The notes beneath the pieces were generated by a model. It was not told where the DNA came from. It worked only from the letters and a program-made list of their open reading frames with translations, and did no database searches. Positions 51,136 to 60,690 of a stretch of DNA of 64,000 nucleotides are shown here, piece after piece. Positions within the stretch are counted from its first letter, which is position 1. The number at the start of each line of letters is the position of its first letter. This stretch comes from Phylloscopus collybita (Eukaryota > Chordata > Aves > Passeriformes > Phylloscopidae): positions 8,945,001-9,009,000 of the forward strand of contig JAJNNQ010000023.1 in the NCBI GenBank assembly GCA_027886175.1, given 5' to 3'. The translations under genes were made by a program, and so were the position numbers.

Positions 51136-51488
51136 GGGCCGAGCCTCCCCCGGCTGTCCGGGTTATCCCGGAGCGCTGCGGGCCGAGCTTCCCCCGGCTG
51201 TCCCGGTTATCCCGGAGCGCTGCGGGCCGAGCTTCCCCCGGCTGTCCCGGTTATCCCGGAGCGCTGCGGGCCGAGCTTCCCCCGGCTGTCCGGGTTATCC
51301 CGGAGCGCTGCGGTCCGAGCTTCCCCCGGCTGTCCCGGTTATGCCGGAGCGCTGCGGGCCGAGCTTCCCCCGCCTGTCCCGGTTATCCCGGAGCGCTGCG
51401 GGCCGAGCTTCCCCCGGCTGTCCCGGTTATCCCGGAGCGCTGCGGGCCGAGCTTCCCCCGCCTGTCCCGGTTATCCCGGAGCGCTGTG
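51136..51488 (+). repeat. 44-bp GC-rich minisatellite, 8 copies
   Basis: The motif GAGCGCTG recurs at 51171, 51215, 51259, 51303, 51347, 51391, 51435 and 51479, a constant period of 44. Each unit contains gccgagcttcccccggctgt followed by cccggttatcccggagcgct. Variants occur in a structured way: cggctg versus cgcctg in units 6 and 8, tccggg versus tcccgg in units 1 and 4, and one tatgcc in unit 5. Every unit carries several CpGs, so the array forms an intragenic CpG cluster about 1.6 kb upstream of exon 3. No unit contains a stop in the + frames, so a long open frame spans it; that is a by-product and not evidence of a protein. Confidence 0.95.
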
Positions 51489-51558
51489 CCGGCACGGCGC
51501 ACCCGTCACCCGCGGCAGGCGCGGCACCGCGGGCGGTCAGGGGAATCGCCGCCGCCGC

Positions 51559-51675
51559 TTCCCGGCTGTATTAACGGGGGACAGCTGGAAACGCCACGTT
51601 CCTAGCCCCGAGAGCGGGGAGAAGCCGTTGGCACCGCCAGTTCCCGGCTGGATTAACGAGGGACACGTTTCCAGC
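51559..51675 (+). repeat. Direct and inverted repeats beside the minisatellite
   Basis: The phrase ttcccggctg-N-attaacg occurs twice (51559-51576 and 51641-51658), 82 bp apart. GCTGGAAACG (51584-51593) has an exact inverted partner CGTTTCCAGC (51666-51675). The block lies in the same CpG-rich intron segment. Confidence 0.85.
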
Positions 51676-51679
51676 AGCG

Positions 51680-53081
51680 CGTCCCGAGGCAGGGGCGGCA
51701 GCGCTCCGCAGTGGCACAATGCGTGCAGCATCCTTTCCTCCCGCTCCCTCTCCTGCAGCCACAACTACATTTTGATAACTTTGATCCTCCTTTTCTCCTC
51801 TCCCCGGCCCTCACCAGCCTTTCCTGGAAGCTGATTTTATCAGCTCTAAAATCGGAGTTACAAAAGCTCTCCCTTAGCAAGCCCTGCACAGCGCAATTCC
51901 CCCGGTGCATTTTCCGTGCTGTTCCCATATTTTTAAAATAAAAACTACATTGTTAGTGCTGGCCTTGGAATTAGAAATGACATGTAATGTTTACTGTTTT
52001 ACACCCTAAATATTGCAGATGTGGGCACAAGTAAGGAAATATTACACAGCCACAGGATGTTTTTGTAGTTATCATGAAAGCCATCATATCGCTAAAGTCA
52101 AAGTGAATTAGCAAATAGCCAAAATTATAAAAGAATATCTGCTTCAATCAGAAGTCCTTCCTCTGAAGTCTGTGAGGCTTCTACTTCTGAGGCATGTGGA
52201 AACTTCTGAAAATTTGCTCCCGGGGATAGTCCATGTTTAGGCAGCTGACTTCAGGATCCCATTTTTGGAACCTTTGGCTGAGATATTAAATTGGATTTTT
52301 AGTAGGAGTGGTGCCCGAACTGGTGGTGTAGGATCTTGAAGGCTTTATCTAAAATCAAAAAGAGAAAAATGGGAGGTATACCACTCATTTTCTGGGGATA
52401 TGCTCCTTTTAATTAGATTTTATATACCATAAAAGAGAAATGCAGCATCAGTAAGTGTCATCTTCATTTTTGCAGAGCATCTTTAAGGAATCTTTGTAGC
52501 CTTTCATGTTGCTGGTTTCCTTCACTGGCTTTTAGAATATCCCTGGTAGGATTTCATAAAGAAAAAATAGCAGTCTCCTTGGAGTGCTTCAGCACAGCTG
52601 AAAGTACACTTTCATGAGATGCTATTCATGGCAAGTACTGTACATTGTTTGATTGTAATATAAACATACCCTCAGAGGTATAACTATGAGGGGTTACAGT
52701 GTGCTGATAATGTGAACTAAATGACTAAATGATCTGTTCCCAAGGATGGGATCCTAATGAAGTTGGAGTGAGGTTGGAGCAATGTCTTCTGCCTGCAGTC
52801 CGGTGCAACTCAGTGTTGGATTCAGTGATGTTATGTGGGAACCTAAGATTAGCAACCAGAGTTAGGAGCAGATGCTGAATATAAAGGCCATTAGCATGTC
52901 TGGATGAGAATATGCACCTTGCAGAATGGGCAATCTAATATTTAGCAAGCATAGATACTAAATCTGAAGGGAAAGCTGAAAGATTTATTGCTTGTCAAGT
53001 ATGTAGAGATCTTCTAAAATCCTTTGATACAGTTAACATATTTTTTTCTAATCCAGCTGTATTTATCCTACGTTTGTGTAG
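51680..53081 (+). other. HLF: HLF intron 2, distal part before exon 3
   Basis: AT-rich non-coding sequence ending in the exon 3 acceptor. No repeat or additional exon recognised. Confidence 0.8.
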
Positions 53082-53302
53082 GTCAGATCTTGCCAGCAAA
53101 CCGGAACACACCGAGCCCCATTGATCCTGAGACTATCCAAGTTCCTGTCGGCTACGAGCCGGACCCTGCAGATCTGGCTCTGTCCAGCATTCCTGGCCAG
53201 GAGATGTTCGATCCTCGCAAGCGCAAGTTCTCCGAAGAGGAGCTGAAACCACAGCCCATGATTAAGAAGGCTCGCAAAGTCTTCATCCCAGATGACCTGA
53301 AG
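53082..53302 (+). CDS. HLF: HLF coding exon 3 (residues 148-221, PAR domain)
   Basis: Encodes the proline- and acidic-rich (PAR) domain that defines HLF, TEF and DBP and contributes to DNA binding and activation. Visible landmarks are [46 protein letters not shown] and KVFIPDDLK. Codon 148 (Gly) is split with exon 2, and the exon ends on a complete codon (phase 0) at aag|gtaatt. The acceptor is tgtgtag at 53080-53081, after a long T-rich stretch near 53040. It follows the 27.3-kb intron 2. The exon is nearly invariant relative to the mammalian sequence I recall, with only conservative changes such as Ile for Leu near its start. Confidence 0.96.
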
Positions 53303-56175
53303 GTAATTTGGAACTGGTGACAAGGTGATTCCTACAGGGTCTCTGACAGTTGCTCACTGAGGTGCAGGTTTGGAGCATGAATCTGTTTTGTCACGTAAGG
53401 TAAATCTTTCAGTCTAAATCTGACTTTGCTGTAGAATAAAACTGTTCAGCGTTCTGGATTAGATGAAGGGAGGATGTCCCTTATTAGTTATGCAACAGTT
53501 GAAATTCATGAGCTCAATATTCATTTCCTTTGTATGCCAGAAACTTCCTGCTTGACCTTGGACAGGCTTGCTTTGTCCCATATTTCCCACTTATGAAACA
53601 GCCTGATCATGTTTCCTTTTTCTTCATCCTCTGTCTATTCAACACAGGCTATGAATCCTTCAAGGAGAATGGAGGACCCTGATGACAAACTGAAGTATAT
53701 TATGTCTTATTTGGAAGTTGGTGTAGTTCTGTGTTTAGTAATGAATAAGAGAACTCTAGTGAAAACTATTTCACTAATATATATTCACTAATCCAGGTGA
53801 AAGAATCTAGACAAGTGGTAGGAAAACAGAAGAAAAGAGAATTTTTCTGCTGAGAGGTGTGTTTTAATACAATATGTAAAATACAATACTACATCAATAT
53901 GTTGGAAGAAAGAGTCTGTGCCACTCACTGCCTCTGAGATGTGAAGGGTAGAGTGCATGAAAATAGCAGGAAAATAGATCCAGGTTATCAAACACTCTGA
54001 ATATTATTTGCAAAGTTGTTTTCCCAGTATGTGCTTTCCAAAAGGATCTCTTTTATCAGAGGCAGTCAGGGCAGAATTTCATTCTGCTGTTGCTACTGCC
54101 CCCAAGAGACACAGCCTTGAGCTCCTGTTGGAGTCACTGGGAATCCCTGGCTGCATGTGCAGGGAGCCTGGGATGCCATGTGTTTGCACCAGATTGATAG
54201 CATTAGGGAAAAAAAGCTATTTTTATCCCTAAGCATGCTGTGGTGCAAGTTAAAAGCACAAAATCACAGTTGCAGTAGTGTTCAGGTCGCTGTCACTCAG
54301 CTTTCCTTTGCAAAGGTTTGCCTGCACCTTCTTGCTTACCTGGGCAAGTTCTACTGCCTGTGATGTCCTGTTGGGTTGCAGTGCCCAAGGGAGAGGTATT
54401 TGCTGCAGGAATGCTGGAGTTTCTCCCTTTGTCACATCTCCCAGGTACCCTTATGCAACAGAGCAAGCTTTTGGCAAAGGTCCTGTTGGCCAGAGGTGGA
54501 AGCCAGCAGTGCAGCACAGGAGTGAAGCAGGAGCTCAGGGTCTCTCATTCCCTCAGGATCATCCCATCACTTGCCCTTGACTCGTTTCTGAGCACTTGAC
54601 CCAAGTGCTGCTTCTGCCCTGGCATGTGGAGCAGCCCCTGGGTTCTGGGGGAGGGTAAGCAGATTAGACCAGTCAATCGTCTCTGGGTTGCATGTGATTT
54701 GGAAATGCCAGCCTTACCTCTTTCAGGCCTGGATTAAGGGATTTGCCATAGCAATTTGTTAAAATAAAGAGGGATGAAGCCTAGGTGGCACACTAATAAA
54801 TTGCTTAAAGCTGATTTTTATGGAGTGAATTGAGATGGGAAATTATAAACAAGATTTGGGTCATAGCTTTTTGCTCCGTGCTTGTATTTTGGAGTATTTT
54901 GTGGGGCCCCATCTACGTACAGGTGAAGAGCCATTTAGAGATAGTGCTGGCTCCAGATCAGCATTCCTGCACACTTGGTTGGGCCAAACTGATAGAAAGC
55001 AGTTCAAGAGCCCTGCTGCCAACAATTGTTTTGCTCCTTCTTTGCTTTGTGCAGCAGCAGAAGGTGCAGAGCAGCAGGATTAGGCTGGGCTGAGGGACCC
55101 AGGAGTGGTGGGTGTTTGCTCAGTGCAGCATTAGGAACATCTGGGTCTCCTGCCCTGTGCTGGTCCTTGGGAGCTGCACAGGGAAATGGAAGCATGTTAA
55201 GGTGAAGAAAGAGGGAGTTTGAGTTCTGTGACTTGGCCAGGCAGTCTGAGGGTTGAGTGGCTGTGTCACTTGTACTCTGCAGGAGACTGAATTCACTTTT
55301 CACAAGAGATTCTGCCTGCTTTGTATTTTCTGAGTTGTTCCAAAGTTCTAGGACTTAATTCGGTTACGAAGCAACATCAAAACTTCCATTTTGCTGAAGG
55401 CCACTTCATTGGAAGAGTGGAAAAATCTGGTGAAAATCAGTAGTTACTTCAAGCCTTTGATACACCAATGCAGTAAGGTGATCTAGAGGCAAGTCTTCAG
55501 GGATAACACTTTGGGAATGTGTTAGCTTATGAAACCTCAGGGGGTAGTGGACCTATTTCTGTCCAATGCGTTTTTTTTTTTTTGCAGTCAAAGCCTATTG
55601 CACTAATCTCTGTGGTTGGTCCCAGAGCAGCCATCATCACTGTGCCAAGGAATCCTCTTGCAGTGACTTAGTGGTGCAGACAGGAACATTTTGGGGCTCT
55701 GTAGCATGCTTTGAACATTAAAAAAGAGCGCAGCAGTAGATGAAATGGGTGATAGCAACACAGAGAGTGAACCAGGTGTTGGCTGGCAGTGCTGAGCAGG
55801 GCCAGAGGTAATTAGTGCTGCTGCAGCCACTGTGCAGGGTGAGTCATGGCACATGAAGGTGGACGTGCTAACTAGGTCAGCCTAGATGGGAGATGGGTTG
55901 TACCTCCGGAACATTGCTTCACTTTTCCTTGGAGGAATTCCCTGTCAGGAGGATGAGGGGGTTAGTGTAAGCATTTTGACAGAAACATGTGAGGGCATCT
56001 GCGCTGCCGGGCCGGATCGTGCCGTGCAAAGCGGTAACTCCGGTCCTGCCGTGCCACGGGGTGACACCGGAGCCACCCGCGGTCCGGAGGCGGCCGCTGG
56101 GAGCGGCTCCCGGCAGGCAGCTCTGTCTTTGACCAAAATCTAACACCTTTGCTTCTCCGTGTGTCTCACGAGCAG
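53303..56175 (+). other. HLF: HLF intron 3
   Basis: GT-AG intron of 2,873 bp in phase 0. Mostly ordinary sequence, but its last ~180 bp (from about 55995) are CpG-rich and merge with exon 4. The homologous human intron hosts the leukemia fusion breakpoints (known biology). No repeat recognised. Confidence 0.9.
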
Positions 56176-56391
56176 GACGACAAATACTGGGCCAGGCGCA
56201 GAAAGAACAACATGGCGGCGAAGCGCTCGCGGGACGCGCGGCGGCTGAAGGAGAACCAGATCGCCATCCGCGCCTCCTTCCTGGAGAAGGAGAACTCGGC
56301 CCTGCGCCAGGAGGTGGCCGACCTGCGGAAAGAGCTGGGCAAGTGCAAGAACGTCCTGGCCAAGTACGAAGCTCGGCACGGCCCCCTGTAA
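56176..56391 (+). CDS. HLF: HLF coding exon 4 (residues 222-292, basic region and leucine zipper, stop)
   Basis: Contains the complete DNA-binding and dimerisation module. The basic region carries the bZIP signature NNMAAKRSR at residues 232-240 (N-x7-R). The zipper follows with d positions L257, L264, L271, C278 and Y285 and a positions A254, N261, V268, L275 and L282; the a-position Asn is typical of zippers that fix register and partner choice. It ends ARHGPL then TAA at 56389-56391. A good branch-point-like ctaac is at 56140-56144 and the acceptor cag at 56173-56175. Because exon 3 ends in phase 0, exon 4 is a self-contained module; in human t(17;19) leukemia this portion is the part fused to TCF3 (E2A), which is known biology. 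The exon is strongly GC-rich, unlike the T-rich 3'UTR that follows. Confidence 0.97.
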   Translation, partial: DDKYWARRRKNNMAAKRSRDARRLKENQIAIRASFLEKENSALRQEVADLRKELGKCKNVLAKYEARHGPL

Positions 56392-56693
56392 ATCCCAGGC
56401 GGGGCAAGTGGGGTGTTCTGGGTTGGTTTTTTTGGTTTTTTTTTTTGGTGGTTTTTTTGGTTTGGTTTTTTTTTGTTTTGTTTTGTTTTTGTTTTTCCTT
56501 TTTCTTTTCTTTTTTTCTTTCTTTGTCGCGGGTTGGCATTTGACTAGATGGACAATGTGTTTCCTGTTTGATAGCACCACACCCAAACCAACCTTTCTGT
56601 CTTCAGCACTTTACCAGAAGCAGAAACAAAACTGACTTAACGTTGGTTTGTTGTTGTTTTTGGGTGTTTTTTTTTTTTTTTTCCTTTTTGTTT

Positions 56694-56791
56694 GCGTGTA
56701 CGTGTCCCTGCGTGTGTGTGTGCAGGTGTGTGTGCCCAGGTCTGTGTCTGTGGGTGTGCATGTGCGTGGGTGTGGGTGTGCGTGCGCATCT
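56694..56791 (+). repeat. Degenerate TG-rich (alternating purine/pyrimidine) block
   Basis: Repeated gtgtgtgtg, gtgggtgtg and gcgtgcgcat phrases over about 100 bp in the 3'UTR. The alternation is capable of Z-DNA, and UG-rich RNA could attract UG-binding proteins such as CELF or TDP-43 (inference). Confidence 0.7.
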
Positions 56792-56880
56792 CAGCACTTC
56801 CCATTTTTATCAGCCCTCTTCAAAGGGTGCCACATTTTTACCTGGACTGTTGAGAACCGCCATAGTAAGCTTTTTATTAC

Positions 56881-57061
56881 CTTTTTTTTTTTTTTTTTTT
56901 TTCTTCAGTGCTGCTTCAGAGTAGGGGTTTTATGTTCTCATAATCAGTTCCATCCTCCTGATTTACTTGGAAAGATCCCAGCATAAATTACAAAAAAAAA
57001 AAGGAAAAAAAGAAAAAAAAAAAAGAAAAAAAAAAGTAGATCTCAGTTTTTGTTTTTTTTT
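56881..57061 (+). repeat. Poly(T), A-rich and poly(T) tracts in the HLF 3'UTR
   Basis: A T-run at 56881-56902, an almost pure A/G block at 56990-57036 and another T-run near 57050-57061. The tracts could pair in the mRNA, and the A block could prime oligo-dT artefactually. Confidence 0.8.
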
Positions 57062-58659
57062 TGAAGAATAACAAGCTATCGTTTTAAGTCTGTCTAATCA
57101 GAAAAGTTAACATGCTAATAAAGTGCACAAATAATAATTTAGTACTACACTGCAGAACTATTAATTTATAGATCGCTTTCGTTGTATTTTTAAGTTTTGG
57201 TGATAATTGTCTTCAGATTTAAAAGTGCTGTTAGACTGAGTTTAGCTATACTCATGATAGATCCCATAATGGCTTCTCTGTAGCTACTAAAGTTCCTTTT
57301 CTCTCCACGGACCCCAGGTAGGTAGGTAGGAGTTGTTGGTAGAGCACAGAGTGTGTACCTTGCACTGCCTGTACCTGAAGCAATAATCCTGCGTGCATGC
57401 TGCCCGGATGTTCCCAGTGGACGTGGGATGGTTCCCTACCCAACAGGAGTCTAGATGTCTTTAACAAGGAGTTCCAAAAAGTCCCAGACACGTTCCCATG
57501 AGCATGCTGACTGTGTCCCTGCCGTGGGGGAGCACATGTGTAAGGAGCAGGATCATTAGTTGAAAATGAGAACAAAATTAAATAGCATCAAATCAGATCT
57601 GATGTCGAAATCAGAGGGGCTTTTCTGTTTTCAGTTAGTTACTCCATTTTGTGATTAAAAGTTGAATAAATACCTAAATTAAGTTGTTTTTTTCCCATGT
57701 TTTGTAATATATTTTCTGTGGATTATATCTTGCTGTTTAAAAAAAATCACTTTTATTCAGTTAGAAGTCACTGGTTTGCAAAGCCCATTTTTTCCTAGTG
57801 ATTGTTGTTTTGAGTGTGACATGAACTGATGGTTCTGAACTTTGTTGTTTTAAACTCTCTGCTTTTGAACATGTATGTTCTAATATAAAGTGGACTTCTG
57901 AAAAATGAATGTAAGAGACACTGGTGTATTTCAGAAGGGGATGGTGTTGTCATATACTGTGGTTAATCCAATCAATCTTAAGTGTTTACTCTAGACCAAA
58001 AGGATAGATATTATAAAATGTATAAAGTTTATACAGAATAATTATAGTATGTTTGTTTTGTACAGTATTTTTCAAGTACAAATACTGACAATGTATTTTG
58101 AAAGACATATATATAGCAAAAAGAAAAAGCTATTCCATGTTTAAAATATATAGCAAAGATATATATTCTCCATTATTGTATAGAAAGGAAATGCTTAGGG
58201 GTTTGTTGGTTATTGTTTTCTTCTTTTTTTTTTTTTTTTTAATCTGTAATATTTTAAGCCTGGCACACTGGCATGTTCTGTGCTTTAAATTAAATTTCTA
58301 TGGAAGTGGCTTTCCAGGATGTTCCGTATTACTGAAAAAGAGAGACTTTTTTATTTTTCATCAGAAACACATAAAGAAACTGTTTAACAGGGACAAAGCA
58401 CAACATCTATTTTAGTCAACTATTGATTGGATATAACAACATTTTGTAATGGCAGAAAAATAATATATAACACAAAACCACTCATGGTCATTTCCAATCT
58501 GCTGCTGCTGCTAGAATCTGTTTCCAGCTGAATTTTTTTGTTACAAACAGCTCAGATCCTGTACACAGCTGTGTGTACTGCATACAGTTAGTAACGTGAG
58601 GAAAATACGGTGCTACATGTCTTGCTCACAGTTTTTTAAGTGTTCTGACATTATTTTCA

Positions 58660-58665
58660 AATAAA
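58660..58665 (+). terminator. HLF: Possible proximal poly(A) signal of HLF
   Basis: AATAAA followed within 10 nt by GT-rich ggttgttc. It would give a 3'UTR of about 2.3 kb. It may be used alternatively to the distal site. Confidence 0.4.
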
Positions 58666-60450
58666 AAGGTTGTTCATTCCATTAAATCATTATTCATGCT
58701 TCAGGAGATGGCTGCAAAGAACTCAGCATTTTAGTCAGCATTAAAAACACCCTTGCATGGATGGCATTTCTCCAGTATTTTTCCACAAATATACCTGGCT
58801 TGTCGGTGTCCTGTAACGTGCAGTGCTTGCCCGTGGACCATTTGTTGAGCAAATCGAATTTCCATGTTCTAGAGCAAGGTTTGAAGTGCAGCAGTTGGAA
58901 GAGTTACTCCCTAAAGGTCAGGAGAAGGCACTGCAGGAGACAGGAGGGTCTGGCACAGTCGGGGTCTCTGCTGCAGCCACTGGTTTTCCCTCTGGGAGCA
59001 GCCGTGGCAGGGCTTGGGGCTGCTGTGGACACACCTTTGACAGCAGCACAGCAAATTGCAGCAGTCCCTAATTCACCCCCCCAGAGGGGATTTTTGGGGT
59101 GACCCAGGAGCAGGGTGAGGTCAGTGGTGCCACTGCTAGGGCAGGTTGTGACCACAAAGCTTTGTGTAACGTGCAAAAAGCAGCTTGGTAAAGAAAAAAA
59201 CGAGAATTCTTTTGTTTCTTTGGGCAGGGAAGGGGTGGGACGTGGTTGAAGACTCGATATCACAGGTTTACTGAGTCATGGCCACAGAGGAGCTCAGAGG
59301 TTCCTGGCTCTACCTCACCCAGCAGTCCCAGAGCTGCTCCAGTGCCTCCTCGTCCCATCCCAGGACTGGGATGTCACAGGCTGCAGCTTCTCTTTTGGGG
59401 TGGGGACCATCTGAGGAGTCTGTGGGACTTAGGCACTCCCCACTTCCTGTGGGACTTAGGTCCCCTGTCTGCTCTGAAAAGCTCACCTGGAAAAAAAACA
59501 AAACAAAACAAAACAAAACAGGAAAAAAAAAAAGAGCAAAATATGTGGGCTTAAAAACTTGGGAAATCCCCAGGCTCACTATTCAAGTTGTCTCCCTAAA
59601 ATAAAAATGAAAATAAATAAATAAATGGAAGTTCAGCTCATTTTCAGTTCCCAAGGACAGCTCAGCTGGGCTCATCACACCTCTGATGGCTTTGTTGCTC
59701 ATGAAGGAGCTTTTAGGTAGAAGAAACTAATTTTATAAAAATAGAAATATATATATTTGCAGAATAATTAATAGCTTATCTAAATAATTCACTGACCTCT
59801 ATTACACTATGAGCATTGGTAAAATGCTTGTCTTCTCTTTTGGTTTTTTTTCTGAAACTTAGGAGTGGATTTTTTTCTTTTTACAAAAGAATGCCCTCTA
59901 GAAATCAGTGGGACTGGAGATGGGTTTGTGCATCTGAGCACCTTGGGGGTCTCCGTGGGAGAGCCTGTGGCAGAGGAGGCAGGGCAGGGGTATTTCTCTT
60001 TCTGTTTTGAGGTGGTGCTGAAGTCACTAAACCAAGCACCATGGAAATAAGTTCTGACTTGAATCCACAAATGCAAGAAATTCAGAATGCAGGGGAGGAG
60101 CCAGAGCAAGCAGCAGGGATGGGATCGGTTCAGACCCCTCTCATTTGAATATCTTGCCTCTGTGGGTTTGTAATACCCCCAATTATTGCTTTAAAATTAT
60201 TTTTGCATGTAATTTTACAATAGAGATGTGCTGTTTATTTTTATTTTGTTGACTTTTTTATGTGAAGAAAAGAAAATTATATTAAAACTTACATGTGATC
60301 AACCATCGTATTTCTGGCAACACCACAAGACAGAATTAAATACAAGTTTAACAAATAGATCAAATTATCTGTATGACAAGAAATGGTTTGCATCCTGTAT
60401 GCTGTTCAGCCCAAATATTTTTTTTTTTTTGTCTGTTATTCTTAATGTTT

Positions 60451-60456
60451 AATAAA
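60451..60456 (+). terminator. HLF: Likely distal poly(A) signal of HLF
   Basis: AATAAA in the context tgtttAATAAActttt, preceded by U-rich sequence and followed 25-45 nt later by a GT-rich element (ttttggtgtatcagtggtgt). The arrangement is textbook and gives a 3'UTR of about 4.1 kb. Confidence 0.65.
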
Positions 60457-60475
60457 CTTTTAAATTTTTCTTCTC

Positions 60476-60690
60476 TCAGCTTTTGGTGTATCAGTGGTGT
60501 ATCAGGGAATGGGGCTTTTGGGAGGGAATTTTTTCTCCCCCATCCTCTGGTCTGTCCCACCAGGGAATGGATCCCAGCTAATTTGGGGGGAGCAAATATC
60601 ACCCAACCTTCCCAGCTGCCACTAGGGTTGGATATAACCACAGCAAATGTGTATTTACATGAGATGAAATAATTCAAATTATACTATAAT
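60476..60690. other. Sequence just past the inferred HLF 3' end
   Basis: Short stretch of mixed composition with no recognised feature, leading into the AT-rich region. Confidence 0.5.

Larger units (their letters stand above)
23880..60475 (+). other. HLF: HLF gene, full transcription unit (approximate ends)
   Basis: Gene model for hepatic leukemia factor, a PAR-family bZIP activator (with TEF and DBP) that binds D-box sites of the TTAYGTAA type as homodimers or family heterodimers in the nucleus. Four coding exons join in frame to 292 residues. Human HLF as I remember it is 295 residues, and the difference is the three residues before the methionine used here. Splice sites are GT-AG throughout: donors gtgagg, gtaaat and gtaatt, with acceptors at 25470-25471, 53080-53081 and 56174-56175. 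The 5' end is not visible; I place it near 23.9 kb because CCAAT, CRE and E-box elements lie at 23.82-23.88 kb. The 3' end is set just past AATAAA at 60451, which gives a roughly 4-kb 3'UTR, consistent with the long 3'UTR I recall for mammalian HLF. Coding identity is very secure; transcript ends are inferred. Confidence 0.9.
56392..60475 (+). other. HLF: HLF 3'UTR (inferred extent)
   Basis: Begins after TAA with a G/T-rich tract (56420-56525), followed by a T16 run (56668-56683), a TG-rich block (56694-56791), a T-run (56881-56902) and an A-rich block (56990-57036). 57.56-58.70 kb is more complex AT-rich sequence of the kind usually conserved in this UTR. Possible signals AATAAA occur at 57117, 57665, 58660 and 60451. 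Simple (AAAAC)n and (AAAT)n repeats lie at 59488-59520 and 59606-59624. The full extent rests on the last signal and would need transcript data. Confidence 0.6.

Noticed and set aside
51027..51605. 192-codon open frame on the + strand through the GC-rich repeat
   Set aside because: The 44-bp unit has no stop in any + frame and 44 is not a multiple of 3, so the frame is open by repetition; the protein only cycles the three readings of the repeat.
55919..56586. Minus-strand open frames over exon 4 and the T-rich 3'UTR
   Set aside because: Antisense shadow of the bZIP exon plus lysine-rich translation of poly(A).
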